Shown piece by piece: positions 12,517 to 22,975 of a stretch of DNA of 64,000 nt. Every line of letters starts with the position of its first letter. The first letter of the stretch is position 1. Made by a program: the position numbers and the translations under genes. A model generated the notes under the pieces. It worked only from the letters and a program-made list of their open reading frames with translations, did no database searches and was not told the DNA's origin. Source of the stretch: Dreissena polymorpha (lineage: Eukaryota; Mollusca; Bivalvia; Myida; Dreissenidae); NCBI RefSeq assembly GCF_020536995.1, contig NC_068356.1:26160472-26224471 (forward strand), in the 5' to 3' direction.

Positions 12517-13217
12517 CCGAGTTATGGAATTTATTGACTAAAATATGTAAAGGAATATTGCATAAAACGCTTAATTTCTACATCATCTTCTCAGTTTCTA
12601 ATATTTCATAATATATTCAAACATCTAATCATTCAACCATATTAATGGTGTAAACTATAAAGCGGTTGAGAAGAAATAGTCTTACAATAGCGAGAAAGAA
12701 AACATATGAAAATGATACATCTTATATATACTATATCAAATAAAAATATGTACTTGTTAGACTATACGTTACATACATATTCTTAGTGATTCTTCAATAA
12801 ATATAATAAAGTTTAATTTCTTTTTCATAAAAATATAAGAAAACTGTTATAACATTTAGCGCCCTTCTATGTAGATTGATATTATATTGTATATGCAGCC
12901 TAACGTTTATTCTAACAATACACATTATGGCAAAATAACGTTACTTCATACGCGGTAATGCCGTATATAGTCAAATAAAAAATATTCGTGGTCGACATAT
13001 CTGGTTTACACACTTAATATATTGTAATTATATTATTATACAAACATAACGCACAACGTAGACTCTGTGTTTAGAAATGGACTCTTTTACGGATATAGTG
13101 ATGTTGAGTTAACTATTGTAAATTATAAAGTTTTACACTTCGATATCTAGAAACAGCTAACAAGTAGGTGATATATTCAGTTTATTTTACAACTTTTCAA
13201 AACCCAGAACATGTGTT

Positions 13218-13262
13218 CAATGCTTTAACAGAACAGAACAGAATAGTACAGAATAGTTTATT
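13218..13262 (-). repeat. Possible 3' tail of a LINE (TTCTG-type repeats)
   Basis: Read on the minus strand, an AATAAACTATTCTGTACTAT motif is followed by repeats of TTCTG. Invertebrate CR1/L2-like LINEs often end in such short tandem repeats. No LINE coding sequence is visible next to it, so only a tail fragment could be present. Confidence 0.3.
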
Positions 13263-14360
13263 TTTTCACTTAAGCATCTGGAGCTCATCGTCGTAATCAT
13301 ACATGTATATAACAGCATGCGTTGAAGCACACACTAAACACACATAATTTTAAAGAACAGTTAATCTAAATAAACACGAAAAAAACATATTTCGTTCACA
13401 TATTTCATGAGACTGTCAGATGGATTGGTTAAATACATAGTGATCACATCATGTTATACGTATAGTATTACAATAGCAATAATTACATAATTCTGACAAC
13501 TTAAAACAACCTGAACAATGACCGGAAGTAATTCGAATGTCATTGATGTATACATTTGTTTTGTGTTGTGGTTTGATTTGCCTTAATGTGTTTCGTTCGA
13601 ATAACCTTTGCTTTATTGCGATTTAATGGGAAAAACGAGCGTAGAACGTAATTGATAATAGTCCACTGACTGTGCTTACCAGCTTATTTGTAAAGGTGCC
13701 TCTTCAAGTAATCAGTATTTCTCTACGTCTATACTAGAAACTTAGATACGATCAAGTATGATACAAATTAGGTAGATTACATTTTATTTATTTAAAATGA
13801 AGAAAATAATATCTCAAGTAATAAAAATACCATGTATATGATACCTGAGCAAAGTTATTTTTATCTAATACTGTCAAATAAGTGGGACTCAAGAATAGAC
13901 TATGCCTACAATAAATTTCGTTAAAGTACTTTACCAAATCACAGTTACCATAGAAGTTCCGTTTGTCATGTTGTTGTTTATTATTTGTATACAACTAAAT
14001 TAGCATTCAATAATGATTCATGACTGCAATGTGCAAAGTAATTTTCTTAATCGTACATGCTTATCAGAATTGCAGAGCTCATCATTTACGCATTTGATCT
14101 AGCATTGAATCTAGATTGTTTTGATAAATAATTAGATAATTGAAACACTAAATCGTTAAATAAAAGGACTGCGTTTTGAGACCATTACCTTGCAAATTAC
14201 CAGAATGTTATGGGCGCCTATTGATGATGAAGAATTCATATAGCTATGATTTACTTGGCGGTGAGTTATTTATTGGCTAGTTGAAAGTTTGTGTTTTTAT
14301 GAATACCCATAACTCGAAAACCAGGCGCGGGAACTAAGAGGTGTTTTACAGTATAACTAT

Positions 14361-15897
14361 TAATACATCATAATAGTTTCTTACATCACGTCTTCAATTT
14401 CTCTTGGATACTCATAAGTGTAATGTTGCCTTGCGTGAGTTTTGTCTATTTTATTCTTTATAATTTGTTATAATGCCTTATCCGTTTGTTAAAACGCAAG
14501 ACATCGTGGCTGTATATGGTAAGTATTACAACTATGAACATAAAATAACAATACAATATCAACGTTTTTTAAAGAAATGTTATTTTTTAGTTTAACGTGT
14601 ATATATACCATATACACTTATTGATATTTCAGAGGCACGTTTGAAAATATTGAACATGATAAATTATGTTTAATTTGCTCCTTCAAAGACTTTTTGCACT
14701 TTGGTAGGAATGAATGTTCGCATTCAACACACATGCACGCAGTTATACGTACCAATTCGGATATGTTCAATGTTTTATAATTTACGCGTTGATGAGTGAA
14801 CTTAAAAAAATAAATGTGAACGATTGACTTAAAGAAATAAGTCCTGATATTAAACTTCATAATGTGTCCTTTAGTTTATCATTGTGCAGTAATACCAATA
14901 AGAAGGTTAAGCATAAAAACCCGCACAAACGAGTTGTATGTTTGACATAAGTATGTATATGAAACCTGGACCCCCCCAGAAAAAAACAACAACAACAAAA
15001 ATCAACAACAAATAAACAAAAAAAAAAACACACACACACACACAAAAACAACAACAACAAAACAAAAAAACTAAACGAAACACACCAACATTGAGTGAGA
15101 ACAATTAAACTGAAAGCATTTGGATTAAAAGGTATGTCATAACAATCATCGGACACGAAATTCATTTAAATTACAACAACAAACACCCCAAATGTAATGC
15201 TAGTGCAAACATGTTATTTCCAAATGGCAAGTGATAAACATTTTCGAATCTTCACTAGATTGTTACCCGAATCAACACTATCAATTTAACGCTTAAAGGG
15301 TTTTTGCGTTCAGCTTATATTGACTTATTATAAAATCTTCCGTTGACTTGTATACACAATATAAAACATACTAGCATTTTACGTTATAAATAACATAAAA
15401 AAATGTCGATTTCTTAGTTTTTATATGTTTTTGATAAAACTTACTTCACACCAAATAAAACGATTAGTCATGATACAGTGTACTGCTGGCGAATGCTTTC
15501 AAAAACCTCCAGCAGGTCGATGACCAAATTTGCTTACAGTATTTTTTTATATATTTTTTTCAATGGTGTTTTCGCTTGATCACTTAATTGAGTACCTATA
15601 GATTATGAAAACCCACTTGGTTGTACTTTTATAACTAGGTTAAATACAAAGCAATTTGCCATTATGTTATTGTGAAGAATACAGTCCATAATAATTAATT
15701 TAATGCAATAGACAAATGTTTAACATAACAAGTCTTTAAAATGTTTTACAGGTCACATACACATACGTAAATTGTATCATACATTATTGAGTAAAACATT
15801 TAATATAAAGAATAACTTCATACATAATTTTATAATAGCATCATCATTTTATCAATCCTTTAAATTAGATAACCAGTGAGGAATCATTGATAAGGCA
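14361..15897. other. AT-rich DNA without a supported gene
   Basis: It contains the CAA/CA tract at 14970-15070 and a small stem CTGCTGG/CCAGCAG near 15483-15515. Nothing else is recognised. Confidence 0.6.
14970..15070. repeat. A-rich (CAA)n/(CA)n low-complexity tract
   Basis: A C-run is followed by A-runs, CAA repeats, a (CA) run and further CAA repeats. The cysteine/phenylalanine-rich open frames on the minus strand come from this simple sequence. Confidence 0.9.
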
Positions 15898-18180
15898 CCA
15901 GGTGTTCAGCATTTTATGAGCGTGAAAGGCGAGTCTTTATTATGTGCACCTTCTTGCTTGGCAGTTATTTGAAATATATCTCATCCATTAATGTGGGCGG
16001 TTAAGTTTCAAGTCATGTCATATATGCCACTGTCGCAGTCTATAAAAGTCAATTACCGACAATGCTACACTTGGTTGTTTGAACATCGATTTTTTAAAAT
16101 GCGTCATATGTGGTATGATCAATGAAAGAAACATGCTTACATGTTGGTGTACGGTCAAGTGATAATTGTAATTTCAAATAATTAAATACTTCTATCGACT
16201 TTTGTTCGGATGAAATATTGCAAAAATGATTTTAAATTACTACACATTTAATTGTTCGACACAATTATGTACCAGAAGCATCAATTCGTACATGCAATTG
16301 CTAAACATTATTGTACGTTCAAGGTGGGCAGCTATAAGTTTGAATAATACAAATACAGTTACACATTTAGGGTTTTCAGAATATTATAAGAGAGATAAGG
16401 TTTTGAATAAGGAAGTGCGCAGCAACCCACCAGGCGATGATATCGGCATGTCTATCCAAACCATTTGATCGCGTGATTTAATTCTTTTAATTTTAAAAAG
16501 GATTTAGTATTGCATAGAAGTTTATTGTATGTAATTAGACAATCGTAAGAAAGCGATCGCACTATTTAATTAAAATTAATAATTACTACGCCATCCCACT
16601 AAACTATAAAAAAACTGTGTTTAGAAGGAATTAAGTTTACGTGTATTCACATCAATTGTGAAACATACAGACACATGATAACTAACTATCTCATTGCGGA
16701 TATACTAAAATACAAGTGGAGTCAATGTCGATGCGCGAACATTACGCATGTGTTGTTTAATATATTTCTGTTCATAGTTAAACGATGGAGTTTATTTTGT
16801 GCGCACATAACACATACTAATTAAAAAATGATTGACAGTATTTTTCAAAGAAAATAAACACATTTTATTAATTAACCTTTAGTTTTGGGGGTTTGCTAAC
16901 ACACCATACACATTTTATTGACTGTAAAATTTGTGATCTCTTTTAACATATTTCATATTAGGTTTGATGTTAACGATAAATAAAAGGCATACCGGTACTC
17001 AATTTAAATGTTTTACCAATGTAATAAAAACGATGAATAATACATGTGCTTGTGGATTTTATGATTTCTTATAAGTGAATTCATTTTCAGCAAATGACGA
17101 AGCTCGCCTTGCAATAAGGCATTTGTTAATGGATCTTTAATGAACCCATTTCGTGATTAATTAGAACATGGTTCAATTAGAATTCAAAGGTGTTACAATA
17201 GTAAGGATAATATCCCCTGACTTAACTGCATGAAAAATTGCTCAGTCGTTTTGGCTACAAATCATATTTACAACGCTGAAAAGACAACTTCATAACCGTT
17301 TAATGTAAAAAACTTTATTCGTACCATTAAGAAGAATGACAATTAAAATAAGTTAAATAAACTATAATATTCTGATTTCAAATGTTGTTTAACACAATTT
17401 AAAAATGACTTCTTTATTTATATAAACATAACAAAATCATACTTAGGTTATTCATTTGCGAAAAAACAACAATCTTTGTTTTCATACATGTGAAACGAAA
17501 ATAAGATTTATATTGTTAACATTATGGTAAACCTCATGAATCTCATTGTCGTTGAGAAACTAATATTTGCTGTTTTCAAACTCGATATGGCTGTGTGTTT
17601 AGCATTTGCAATTAATTTTAGGCATACGAGACAGTGTGATAATAAGGAAGACACAATCGTATAACGATATCACAAACATGTGGTAGTCTTTAATCGGATG
17701 GCTTCGGGAAACAAAGTTTATCAGGCATATTTAATTAATGTCATGGAATAAAACAGATACTGCTAATCAAATAAATAACTGTAAAAAGTTAACTGCGTGC
17801 TGTCCATTGATAGTTTTACTTGTTTTAAGATAATTTAGACTAGAACAAGATACATATAATGGTACATAGTGTTAAAAGTTCATGGTAGACTCAACTTTAC
17901 TGTTCAATAGAAACGTTTCATTGTTTGGGACACAACACTGTTTTTGGTTACTGATAAGTACTTAATTCATGGCAATTAAACCTACCACTAACTGATTACA
18001 TCAGTAAAATCAAGTACTTGTAAACATTAGACATAAATAAAAAACATACAAGTTCTCGTTTCGGATCATATATACATAAAACATATCACATAAATTATAA
18101 GAAAAATTATTTGGTCACTTCAAAGTAACATACATACAAACACAATCAATAACACAGTTAAGGCTTTTTATATAGGATAT
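15898..18180. repeat. Copy A of a tandem segmental duplication (no transposon inserts recognised)
   Basis: Homology with 18181-22975 begins at CAGGTGTTCAGCATTTTATG and runs through a nearly identical stretch at 16226-16375 (which creates the twin open frames beginning MILNYYTFNCSTQLC), then TGTCGATGCGCG, GTGCGCACATAACACAT, CATACCGGTACTCAA, and finally TCGTTTCGGATCATATAT to ATAGGATATCAG near 18180. About 970 bp (17045-18025) has no counterpart in copy B. The twin frames are not convincing genes: they differ in length and end, and resemble no known family. Confidence 0.9.
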
Positions 18181-19075
18181 CAGGTGTTCAGCATTTTATG
18201 TGCGAGAAACGCGAGCCTTTATTATGTTCACCATCTTGCCTGGCAGTAATTTGAAATATATCTCATCCTATAATATGGGCGGTTAAGTTTCAAGTCATGT
18301 CATATCTGCCACTGTGGCAGTCAATACCAGTCACTGACCGACATGTAGCCAGGTCCAACACTACCACACTTGATTGTTTGAACATCGATCTTAAAAAATG
18401 CATCATATAGTGTACGATCAAAGAAAGAAACATGCTTTCATGTTGGTGCGCGTTAAAGTGATAATTGTAATTTCACATAATGAAATACTTCTTTCTACTT
18501 TTGTTCGGCTGAAATATTCCACAAATGATTTTAAATTACTACACATTTAATTGTTCGACACAATTATGTACCAGAAGCATCAATTCGTACATGCAATTGC
18601 TAAACATTATTGTACGTTCAAGGTGGGCAGCTATAAGTTTGAATAATACAAATACAGTTACACATTTAGGGTACATACAACTCAAATTAGGGTATGATTT
18701 GCAGTTAGTTAGACGCGTGAAATCCATTCTCCGAATTTTATAAGAAAGATAGGGTTTTGCATAAGGAAGTGAGCAGTAACCCACCAGGCGATGATACCGA
18801 CATGTCCATTCAAAACAATTGATCGCGTGCTATAATTCTTTTAATTTTAAGAATGATTTAGCTATGCATATAAGTCCATTGTATGTAATTACACATTCAT
18901 AAGACATCGATCGCACTATTTAATAAAAGTTATAATTATTACGCAATCCCACTAAAACTCAAATAATGTAGTTTTCCATTAAAACTGTGTTTCGAAGGCA
19001 TTAATTTTACGTCGTATTCATGTCAATTGTGAAACAAACTGAAACATTATAACTATATGGAGGTAGATATTATAT

Positions 19076-19212
19076 AAATATTACATGGCTGACAGGGTGA
19101 CAGTAAATTTGTCAACTTGAGGAAATACTGTCAACCAAGGCGAAGCCGAGGTTGACAGTATTTTTCCGAAAGTTGACAAATTTACTGTCACCCTGTCAGC
19201 CATGTAATATTT
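19076..19212. repeat. 137-bp near-perfect palindrome (long hairpin)
   Basis: The outer arms, 19076-19118 and 19170-19212, are 43 bp each and exactly complementary, beginning AAATATTACATGGCTGACAG. The interior continues as ACTGTCAACC...GGTTGACAGT around an AAGGCGAAGCCG centre. The whole block can fold into a single stem-loop. Confidence 0.95.
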
Positions 19213-19343
19213 ATTTTATTATACCGAACAAACATTTCAAACATGAACAATTTATTAGAACTGATAACTTTTACTGATAACTGGCAATGCACTGGTTAAC
19301 ACAGTCAATTTCTTATCACTTTATTACGCAATTTATGATGTTG

Positions 19344-19413
19344 TAAACAGACGACAAAATGGCAAGCAATATTGTCAGTAAACGTTTTTCTACGATAAGC
19401 GAGGAGGATTTGA
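19344..19413 (+). pseudogene. Inverted fragment of the Crypton recombinase 5' coding end (copy 1)
   Basis: AACAGACGACAAAATGGCAA leads into the same codons that open the recombinase gene (MASNI, then SKRFSTISEEDLK), but on the plus strand. It is cut off after TTTGAAG and joined to GTTAACACAGTCAATTTCTT. It carries about 20 codons and no catalytic part. Confidence 0.85.
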
Positions 19414-19639
19414 AGGTTAACACAGTCAATTTCTTATCACTTGTTCTGTAAAATAAAATAAATATTACATGTCTGACAGGGTTCATCCTGTCAGACATGA
19501 AATATTTATTTTATAATACCGAACAAACTTTTCAAACATGAACAATTTATAATAACCATTTATATTTTGATAACAAAAATAAAAGTACACTGGTTAACAC
19601 AGTCAATTTCTTATCACTATTACGCAATTTATGACGTTG

Positions 19640-19710
19640 TAAACAGACGACAAAACGGTAAGCAATTTTGTCAGTAAACGTTTTTCTACGATGACGAGGA
19701 GGATTTGAAG
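19640..19710 (+). pseudogene. Inverted fragment of the Crypton recombinase 5' coding end (copy 2)
   Basis: This is the second unit of the 295-bp array, with the same AACAGACGACAAAA(C/T)GG context. Here ATG has become ACG, and a few bases are lost near the GACGAGGAGGATTTGAAG end. It is more decayed than copy 1. Confidence 0.8.
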
Positions 19711-20043
19711 GTTAACACAGTCAATTTCTTATTAATTGTTCTGTAAAATAAAATAAATAGTACATGTCTGACAGGGTTCATCCTGTCAGACATGTAATAT
19801 TTATTTTACGATACCGAACAAACTTTTCAAACTTGAACAATTTATAAGAACCATGAACAATTTTAATATTCAATAATTGTATTTAAATTCAGCAATGAAT
19901 AACCATTTATATTTTCATAACAAAAATAAAAGTCGACTGGTTAACACAGTCAATTTCTTTTCACAGAAAATAAAAATTCAATAGTTAAACAGTATTATTA
20001 CTTAAACAGTATTAAACAGTATCTTTTTGTTTTAGCAAGTTAA

Positions 20044-21724
20044 TCAATGATAGTGAAAATGGACTTGACAGTTGCTAAAGGTGAACTGAGGAGCAGTTCT
20101 GTGAATGTCTGTGAGTCTATTGTAACTCTGCTGAATCACTTGCTGTTGAACAACATTTGGACTACTGACTACTGGCAATGCACTCTGATTACTGATAACT
20201 GGCGATGCACTGTGATTACTGACAACTGGCAATACATTTTGATTACTGACAACTGGCACTGCATTTTGAATACTGTCATTATTAGTTACATGTAACAAAT
20301 CTTCAAACGAATTATCATCTGAGAAAATATTTAACAGGTCTTGTTCAGACAGTTCATTCATGTCATTATCACTTTTTACAGTGGCGTTATCATTTTTATT
20401 TGAAAATGGCTTGCTTAGACAATCTGACATATCGCGTTGCTGATCTTCACTTAAATGTGTAGAATAACTTCGTATCGAAGCTTCTGATTTGTGGCCTGAA
20501 GCCCTCATTATGTGCCGGGCTTCGAAACCATGTCTATCAAGTTTTGTAATAGATGTAGCCCTCAAGCAATGGTTAGTGTACACTTTTGAAAGTCCGGCCT
20601 GTCTGGAAATGCTAGACATCATTCCAGATAAAGTATTCTTTCCTAATGGTGCAGCACAATACCAAATGTTACTGGTCTCTTGAAATGATTCTAACGGTCT
20701 TTGCCATAATGCTTCGAGTTTGGGGTTCAGTTTAGATAGGTACTTCTCAAAGCATCGGACTGGGCAAAACGTACTGCCAGGCTGCTCGTAGATATTTCCT
20801 TTTCCTGTGGTATCATCAGGCATATCGGCAATCCTAAAACGATGAATTCATTTAATTAGTGACTGGTCTGACATTTAAAATTGCCTGAAACTGAAAATAG
20901 ATATTTTTGCTTAAAGATTACGTGGCTCACCACTAAAATTCCATGTAATTTATGTTTTCTTTCCTCTGTCAAACAAATTAAAAGCCAACTTTTATAGTTA
21001 AATTCTTTGCAGCAACTGCCAGCTTTTAGTAAAATTACTACCATTTGAAAGGTTGACATTATATATATCTTTTTAATTGAACCTACCCGTGATTTTTTGT
21101 TGATTCTGCGATGACCTGGTGTATGAACTTTCTCCCGGTTGAATCAGTTGCTATAGCAAATGTTGACTTCGTCATGGACCGTAAATTCTCTTGACCTCTC
21201 CTCAGAAGGCAGTACATTAGGTTAAACCACACCCTGTTTTGAAGACCACACGGAGTGTTAATATTAAACGGTACACTGTTGCCACTTAATTTTTCCAGAT
21301 CACTGTCGGATATTACAGGTTTGTGGTCGACACTCCCATGTCCACTTCGCTTAAGCTGCTTAACTTTTGACTTGTAGGTTTCATTACTTGATGAAAATTG
21401 CTGGTCTTTCAAATTAATTTTATACGTGCTTAAGAGATGCTTGGAAATTCCATACTTCAGACTGTCCAAAGATTTTTTCTTTAGTTCCTCGCCGTTTTTC
21501 TGACGTACAGATGCATAGAAATAGAGTAACTGGTTGTTAAGTTCCGCTGGATTTCCCACGAGATCACAAAGATCCATGTCATTGGAACGAAGAAATTCGT
21601 TGAACAAGTTCACACCATGTTTAACTACGCGTTTAGTGTTTTAGGAGTCCTTGTCATGATCCAATGCCTTCAAATCCTCCTCGCTTATCGTTGAAAAACG
21701 CTTACTGGCAATATTGCTTGCCAT
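20044..21724 (-). pseudogene. Crypton-type tyrosine recombinase (DUF3504), two exons, one in-frame stop
   Basis: The ATG at 21724 opens MASNIASKRFSTISEEDLKA. After 27 residues an in-frame TAA (21641-21643) interrupts, and the frame then continues to a splice donor. Exon 1 is 21724-21087, the intron 21086-20834 (GTAGGT...TTTTAG, phase 2) and exon 2 20833-20044; the joined length is 476 codons including the final stop. The core-binding part carries GHGSVDHKPVISDSDLEKL. Catalytic landmarks are all present: the first Arg in LLRRGQENL, HxxR in NHCLRAT, the second His in SGHKSEASIRSY and Tyr in the same block. The C-terminus (about 400-450) holds an imperfect 11-residue repeat around PVVSNQ. Family role: single-strand cutting and rejoining through a phosphotyrosine link. 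With one stop and an otherwise intact site this is a recent casualty, or a copy read through or started differently. Confidence 0.82.
20834..21086 (-). other. Intron within the Crypton recombinase gene
   Basis: The donor CACGG|GTAGGT and the acceptor TTTTAG|GATTGCC join to read KNHGIADMPDDTTGKG, which keeps the family's frame across the junction. The 253-bp interior is AT-rich and has stops in the recombinase frame. It is a plausible spliceosomal intron. Confidence 0.8.
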
Positions 21725-21804
21725 CTTGTCGTCTGTTCACAACGGAATTGCAAAACTGCGTACTGCGCATGCGCGAATGGGACAGTATAATTTTCGAACA
21801 TTCC

Positions 21805-21932
21805 GCACGTGATTGCTAAGGCAGCGGGATACAGTACTTTTTTGTCAGTAAATTTTTTCCCGCTGATGGCACGTGTTTGCTATGGCAGCGGGATACAGTA
21901 TATTTTGGACAGTAAATTTATTCCCGCTAGGT
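21805..21932. repeat. 64-bp two-copy repeat upstream of the recombinase start
   Basis: Units start at 21805 and 21869 with GCACGTG and share GCAGCGGGATACAGTA and a GTCAGTAAATT(T)...CCCGCT block. CACGTG is an E-box core. Lying 80-210 bp upstream of the ATG, the pair may be the element's promoter or recombinase-binding sites; that is inference. Confidence 0.7.
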
Positions 21933-22281
21933 CTGACAGTATTTCTATGCCACGATGGCCTATGGGAGTTTAGCATTGTGAATAAAAGTGAGGTAAAATA
22001 AACTAAAATACAAGTGGAGTCAATGTCGATGCGCGAAAATAACAAGCAGGTGTTGTTAAACATATTTCTGTTCATGGTTTAACTATGGACTTTATTTTGT
22101 GCGCACATAACACATAATAATTACAAAAATATTGACAGTAATTTAATTAATCTTTAGTTTTAGGGGCCTTCTAACACACCATAGACACTTTATTGACTGT
22201 AACAGTTGTGATTCCTTTTAAAATATTTCATATTAGGTTTTATGTTAACGATGAATTAAATGCATACCGGTACTCAATTAA

Positions 22282-22783
22282 AGGGGCATTTTCACAGATT
22301 TTGGCATAATTTGAAGTTTGTCATTAAATGCTTTATATTGATAATTGTTAACATTGGATCTAAAAAGCTCCAGTAAAAAAATCAAGAATTAAATTTAAAA
22401 AAAGAAAAAAGATAACCCTCAGCAGGGCTCGAACCACTGACCCCTTGAGTCTTGGAGTAAAAAGTGTACCACTTAGACCACTCGGCCATACCTCCTGATA
22501 CAATGTCAGATGTATTTTATACTATATATAGGCAATCCTTGTAGTGTCAGAAAATATAACGACAACAACAGAACTTGCCAAATTATTAAATCGTTTTGCC
22601 TGGCAACGCTTTATAATTTTCAGGTTTTTAAATCGTAAAAAGATGCATTTAATGGCTATTTAAGAGCATGGCAAATATTCAGTATTACTGTTTTTAACAA
22701 ATATAATAAATTAAACGAAAATTTGAGAATTTGAAACAACTTTTTTCAATTTTGTCAATTTATCGAAACGTGAAAAGGCCCCT
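22282..22783. mobile_element. TTAA-flanked inverted-repeat element with internal tRNA-like segment, copy 1 (502 bp)
   Basis: The element is bounded by TTAA at 22278-22281 and 22784-22787. Its termini AGGGGCATTTTCAC and GTGAAAAGGCCCCT are inverted repeats. Copy A of the host duplication has a single TTAA at the matching place (17004-17007), so insertion with TTAA duplication is directly visible. TTAA targets are typical of the piggyBac superfamily. No transposase is encoded. A tRNA-like segment lies inside on the minus strand. Confidence 0.9.
22411..22494 (-). ncRNA. tRNA-like Pol III promoter relic inside TTAA element copy 1
   Basis: On the minus strand GGCCGAGTGGTCTAAG resembles the A-box/D-arm of a type II (Leu/Ser-like) tRNA and GTGGTTCGAGCCC resembles the B-box/T-arm. 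The ends do not pair into a proper acceptor stem, so it is a tRNA-derived segment and not a tRNA gene. Confidence 0.65.
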
Positions 22784-22975
22784 TTAAATGTTTTAACAAT
22801 GTAATGAAAACGATGAATAATGAATGTATAAATAACAAACATACAGGTACTCGTTTCGGATCATATATACATAAACAATCCCACATAAATTATAAGAGCA
22901 TTATTTGGTCACTTCAGAGTGGCATACATAGAAACACAATTATTTAAACAGTTAAGGCTTTCTATATAGGATATC

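Larger units (their letters stand above)
11262..12560 (+). mobile_element. Penelope-like retroelement, 5'-truncated, EN+ type
   Basis: RT-like sequence can be followed from about 11262 (reading SVP, then RLEKDNTLSSRTELSVDSV just upstream of the long frame) through the C-terminal half of the reverse transcriptase and a GIY-YIG endonuclease. The 3' untranslated sequence runs to about 12560. The N-terminal part of the RT is absent, so this is a 5'-truncated copy. It lies inside the second copy of an older local duplication, so it inserted after that duplication. No target-site duplication was identified. Confidence 0.88.
10380..14360. repeat. Copy 2 of the old local duplication, interrupted by the Penelope-like element
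   Basis: This is the partner of about 6300-9515. It is strongly diverged, with matching blocks separated by unrelated sequence. The Penelope-like element sits between the 11130 and 13905 anchors. The Tigger-like element of copy 1 has no counterpart here between the 14180 and 14268 anchors. Apart from the Penelope-like frame no coding sequence is supported. Confidence 0.6.
19201..19970. repeat. 295-bp tandem array (two full copies and a diverged third)
   Basis: CATG(T/A)AATATTTATTTTA followed by ACCGAACAAAC recurs at 19201, 19496 and 19791, an exact 295-bp spacing. Each full unit holds GTTAACACAGTCAATTTCTT twice, an inverted fragment of the recombinase 5' coding end, and a shortened hairpin whose arms meet at a GTTCAT loop (19455-19510, 19750-19805). 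Confidence 0.92.
19060..22000 (-). mobile_element. Crypton-type tyrosine-recombinase DNA transposon with attached hairpin array
   Basis: The limits are set by where homology between the two duplicate copies is lost and regained. The right part (20044-21724) encodes a DUF3504-type tyrosine recombinase on the minus strand. Its upstream region contains a 64-bp two-copy repeat. The left part (19076-19970) is a hairpin and a 295-bp tandem array that includes pieces of the recombinase's own 5' end. Cryptons carry no terminal inverted repeats, and none spans this insert. Whether the left array belongs to the element or arrived separately is not settled. Confidence 0.75.
18181..22975. repeat. Copy B of the tandem segmental duplication, carrying nested insertions
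   Basis: Copy B matches copy A in order but is split. After about 19058 the homology stops, and it resumes at about 22000 (ACTAAAATACAAGTGGAG); the intervening 2.9 kb is the Crypton-type element and its satellite array. It is split again by the TTAA-flanked element at 22282-22783. It ends near 22975 with the ATAGGATATCAG block that also ends copy A, so the copies are head-to-tail. Confidence 0.9.

Noticed and set aside
14857-15165. Cysteine/phenylalanine/valine-rich frames on the minus strand resembling a membrane or toxin-like peptide
   Set aside because: Produced by the CAA/CA simple-sequence tract read in reverse.
16226-18743. Twin frames MILNYYTFNCSTQLC... at 16226-16468 and 18525-18743
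   Set aside because: They sit in the tandem duplication, diverge abruptly at the 3' end, and show no domain. The block is interesting as conserved DNA but not supported as a gene.
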